A DNA stretch of 64,000 bases from Sessilibacter corallicola (lineage in GTDB: Bacteria; Pseudomonadota; Gammaproteobacteria; Pseudomonadales; Cellvibrionaceae), in the NCBI RefSeq assembly GCF_021290925.1, contig NZ_JAJSLX010000004.1, positions 1 to 64,000 of the forward strand. The letters are read 5' to 3'. Below, piece after piece: positions 62,160 through 64,000 of this stretch; the stretch's first letter is position 1; every line of letters starts with the position of its first letter. The notes under the pieces are model-generated. The model made no database searches and was not told the DNA's origin. It saw nothing but the letters and a program-made list of their open reading frames with translations. The translations under genes were made by a program, and so were the position numbers.

Positions 62160-64000
62160 TGAAAACCGTTTCCAAAATTATCGGTTGCTGCTGTTTTGTT
62201 TCGGCTTCGTAGTGTAATGAAATCGGCAAGAATTTGCCCGCTCTCTTTTAGCAGAGCGTCATCGGTATTAATTTCAACGCTGGCAACAGCTTCTTCATTT
62301 TCTTTGGAATCGTGGTCTTTTAGATCGTCAAAGGTTTTAAACGGCTCTTCGCCTTTGGCCACACGGCGTTTGTTTTCCAGCTCTAGCAATGTGTTTTCTC
62401 GATCTTTCTTCTCTTGCTTGCGTTGTTTGATGTTCAACGACAACTCTTTTTGGTCTCGGTTTTCCTGAGCCAAATCGTAAGAATCGGCAATAAAGTTAAG
62501 ATCTGGATCTTGATCGATTCTAGAGTTGTGTTGCTCTTTCAAAATGGGCAGCAACTGAGAGAAATTGATGTACTTATCGTGGCGCACTGGGTGAATTTGG
62601 TCCCACTCTAATGCGGTTTCATAGGTGCTCTCACCAACTTCGTCTGGGTCAATCACCTGCGGCAACATAATGTCTGGAATCACACCACGGTGCTGTGTGC
62701 TGTCACCAGAAACGCGATAGAACTTAGATTCGGTAATCTTTAGCTGACCTTCGTGAACGCGAGTCAGAGTTTGTACCGTGCCTTTACCAAACGATTGTGT
62801 ACCGACAATCAAGCCGCGGTTGTAGTCTTGAATGGCACCGGCAAAAATTTCAGAAGCACTGGCGCTCAAACGGTTGATCATTACCACAAGTGGGCCGCGA
62901 TAGGTTGCCTTGCGACGGCTGCGATTGCGGCGAGAAATCTCTTGGCTGGTTTCACGAATTTGAACCACTGGACCAACGTCGATAAACAAATCGGTTAATG
63001 CCGTAGCTTCTGTGAGTGAACCGCCGCCGTTGTTGCGCAAATCAAGAATGATGCCGTCAACATTTTCTGCTTCTAGCTCTTTCAATAACCGACGCACGTC
63101 GTTGGTGGTGCTTTTGTAATCCGGTTCTCTGCGACGATAGCCTTCAAAATCCAGGTAGAACGCAGGAATATCGATGATGCCAAATCGGTAGGCGCTGCCG
63201 TCTTTATCTTTCACATCAAGAATGGCTTTTTTGGCGCCTTGTTCTTCCAATTTAACCTTATTACGCTTAATGGTAATGGTTTTGGTGTCGCTCTCGGTGG
63301 AGGCTTCCGAGGGAATCACTTGCAAGCGAACAGTTGAACCTTTCGGGCCGCGAATCAAGTCGACAACTTCGTCTAAGCGCCAGCCGATTACATCAACCAG
63401 CTCGCCACTTTTACCTTGGCCAACAGCAATAATCTTATCGGCGGCTTTCAGTTCACCTTGCTTATCGGCCGGGCCTGCAGTGACAATGCGAACCACTTTT
63501 GTGAACTCGTCTTCGTTTTGCAATACCGCACCAATACCTTCCAACGAAAGCGACATATTAATGTTGAAGTTTTCTTCGGTGCGCGGTGAGAAGTAGCTGG
63601 TGTGTGGGTCGTAAAGCTCAGCCAGTGAGTTCACTAGGGTTTCAAACACATCTTCTTGATTTTGCTGATTGATGCGCTTGAGTTGATTGGAAAATCGGCG
63701 AACGAGGGTTTCTTTGGCTTCTTCTTCTGTTTTACCGGCAAGAACCAAGTTCAGCGTGGAAGACTTTAAGCGTTTGCGCCAGTATTCATCGGCTTCTTTC
63801 TTGTTTTTCAACCAAGGCGTGTTTTCATCGCGATCCAACTCAATGGCTTCGTCTTTACCAAAATCGAACTGAGTTTCTGGGTTTTCTAAGATGGCGACCA
63901 GCTTATTCAGTCGGTCCGTTACGCGGTCACGGTAGGTGTTGTATATTTCGTAGCCAGGAGTAATGTTGCCGCGCTTGAGGTGATCATCAATTTTGGTTTC
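62156..64000 (-). CDS. prc: Tail-specific protease Prc/Tsp, 5' end outside window
   Basis: 614 residues of the C-terminal part are visible; the frame is open to the right edge. The N-terminal fragment in view matches the end of the Prc helical domain. A PDZ domain follows (LSLEGIGAVLQNEDEFTKV...ADKIIAVGQ), then the S41 catalytic core: LRNNGGGSLTEA, RLSASASEIFAGAIQD with the catalytic serine and SFGKGTVQ with the catalytic lysine. Prc is a periplasmic protease that trims C-terminal ends, for example penicillin-binding protein 3 and RseA or NlpI-dependent MepS in E. coli. The TTG at 63838 is not the true start. Confidence 0.95.
   Translation of the reverse strand, partial: ETKIDDHLKRGNITPGYEIYNTYRDRVTDRLNKLVAILENPETQFDFGKDEAIELDRDENTPWLKNKKEADEYWRKRLKSSTLNLVLAGKTEEEAKETLVRRFSNQLKRINQQNQEDVFETLVNSLAELYDPHTSYFSPRTEENFNINMSLSLEGIGAVLQNEDEFTKVVRIVTAGPADKQGELKAADKIIAVGQGKSGELVDVIGWRLDEVVDLIRGPKGSTVRLQVIPSEASTESDTKTITIKRNKVKLEEQGAKKAILDVKDKDGSAYRFGIIDIPAFYLDFEGYRRREPDYKSTTNDVRRLLKELEAENVDGIILDLRNNGGGSLTEATALTDLFIDVGPVVQIRETSQEISRRNRSRRKATYRGPLVVMINRLSASASEIFAGAIQDYNRGLIVGTQSFGKGTVQTLTRVHEGQLKITESKFYRVSGDSTQHRGVIPDIMLPQVIDPDEVGESTYETALEWDQIHPVRHDKYINFSQLLPILKEQHNSRIDQDPDLNFIADSYDLAQENRDQKELSLNIKQRKQEKKDRENTLLELENKRRVAKGEEPFKTFDDLKDHDSKENEEAVASVEINTDDALLKESGQILADFITLRSRNKTAATDNFGNGFQ

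Overview
The window is chromosomal DNA from a Gram-negative gammaproteobacterium with moderate-to-low GC. It is most likely marine or aquatic and affiliated with the Pseudomonadales/Oceanospirillales/Cellvibrionales side of the class. The reasons are CmoM, a Ppx of the E. coli type, MsrA with an E. coli-like N-terminus, a System I cytochrome c maturation operon next to a fliK-like/flhB-tail pair (an arrangement I remember from pseudomonads), sigma-54-type flagellar promoters, a bacteriophytochrome with its heme oxygenase, and a DUF1501/DUF1800 pair. I cannot name the genus. I see no rRNA, tRNA, CRISPR array or prophage.

Layout. 1-5860: the 3' part of a giant repetitive surface protein, with near-identical 219-bp repeats at the left edge. 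6295-18314: mostly housekeeping and stress genes: a short DksA/TraR-type zinc-finger protein, an M16C metallopeptidase, a GIY-YIG protein, cmoM, a membrane J-domain protein, ppx, msrA, a cold-shock gene and a sulfurtransferase. The last two genes are an flhB-tail/fliK-like pair. 18707-24209: ccmABCDEFG, exporting heme and attaching it to periplasmic apocytochromes. A sequence close to an FNR/Anr box lies upstream, and ccmH/ccmI do not follow. 24325-34596: a hexapeptide acetyltransferase, then a signalling block of heme oxygenase and bacteriophytochrome kinase (one operon), a GAF-PAS-PAS-GGDEF-EAL protein and a CheB-CheR-PAS-REC fusion. 35081-46387: envelope and secreted proteins: DUF2891, an M36 metalloprotease with a duplicated C-terminal module, DUF302, an OmpA-type lipoprotein, a tiny YqaE/Pmp3 protein, a DUF3012 lipoprotein, a SnoaL-like gene broken by a small terminal-inverted-repeat element, and the DUF1501-DUF1800 operon. 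46923-48483: a divergent HxlR regulator and an AcuI/YhdH-type reductase. 48778-59795: flgBCDEFGHIJKL, the rod, hook, rings and hook-filament junction of the flagellum, with three sequences of the sigma-54 GG-N10-GC type. It is followed by a DegT-family sugar aminotransferase that may serve flagellin glycosylation. 61347-64000: xthA and the 3' part of prc, translationally coupled.

The most informative non-coding observations are: (1) a 263-bp MITE-like element with 31-bp inverted ends whose removal, together with a TA duplication, restores one continuous SnoaL reading frame; (2) a recurring habit of short degenerate tandem arrays (unit 8-18 bp) in intergenic regions, often just after gene ends; (3) a cluster of consecutive stem-loops at 9659-9842 with no coding explanation; (4) a sigma-54-like promoter that overlaps the terminator hairpin between flgF and flgG. 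I found no gene cluster that I can defend as a wholly new biological system. The light/c-di-GMP/chemotaxis-type signalling block and the MITE-split gene deserve the first second look.
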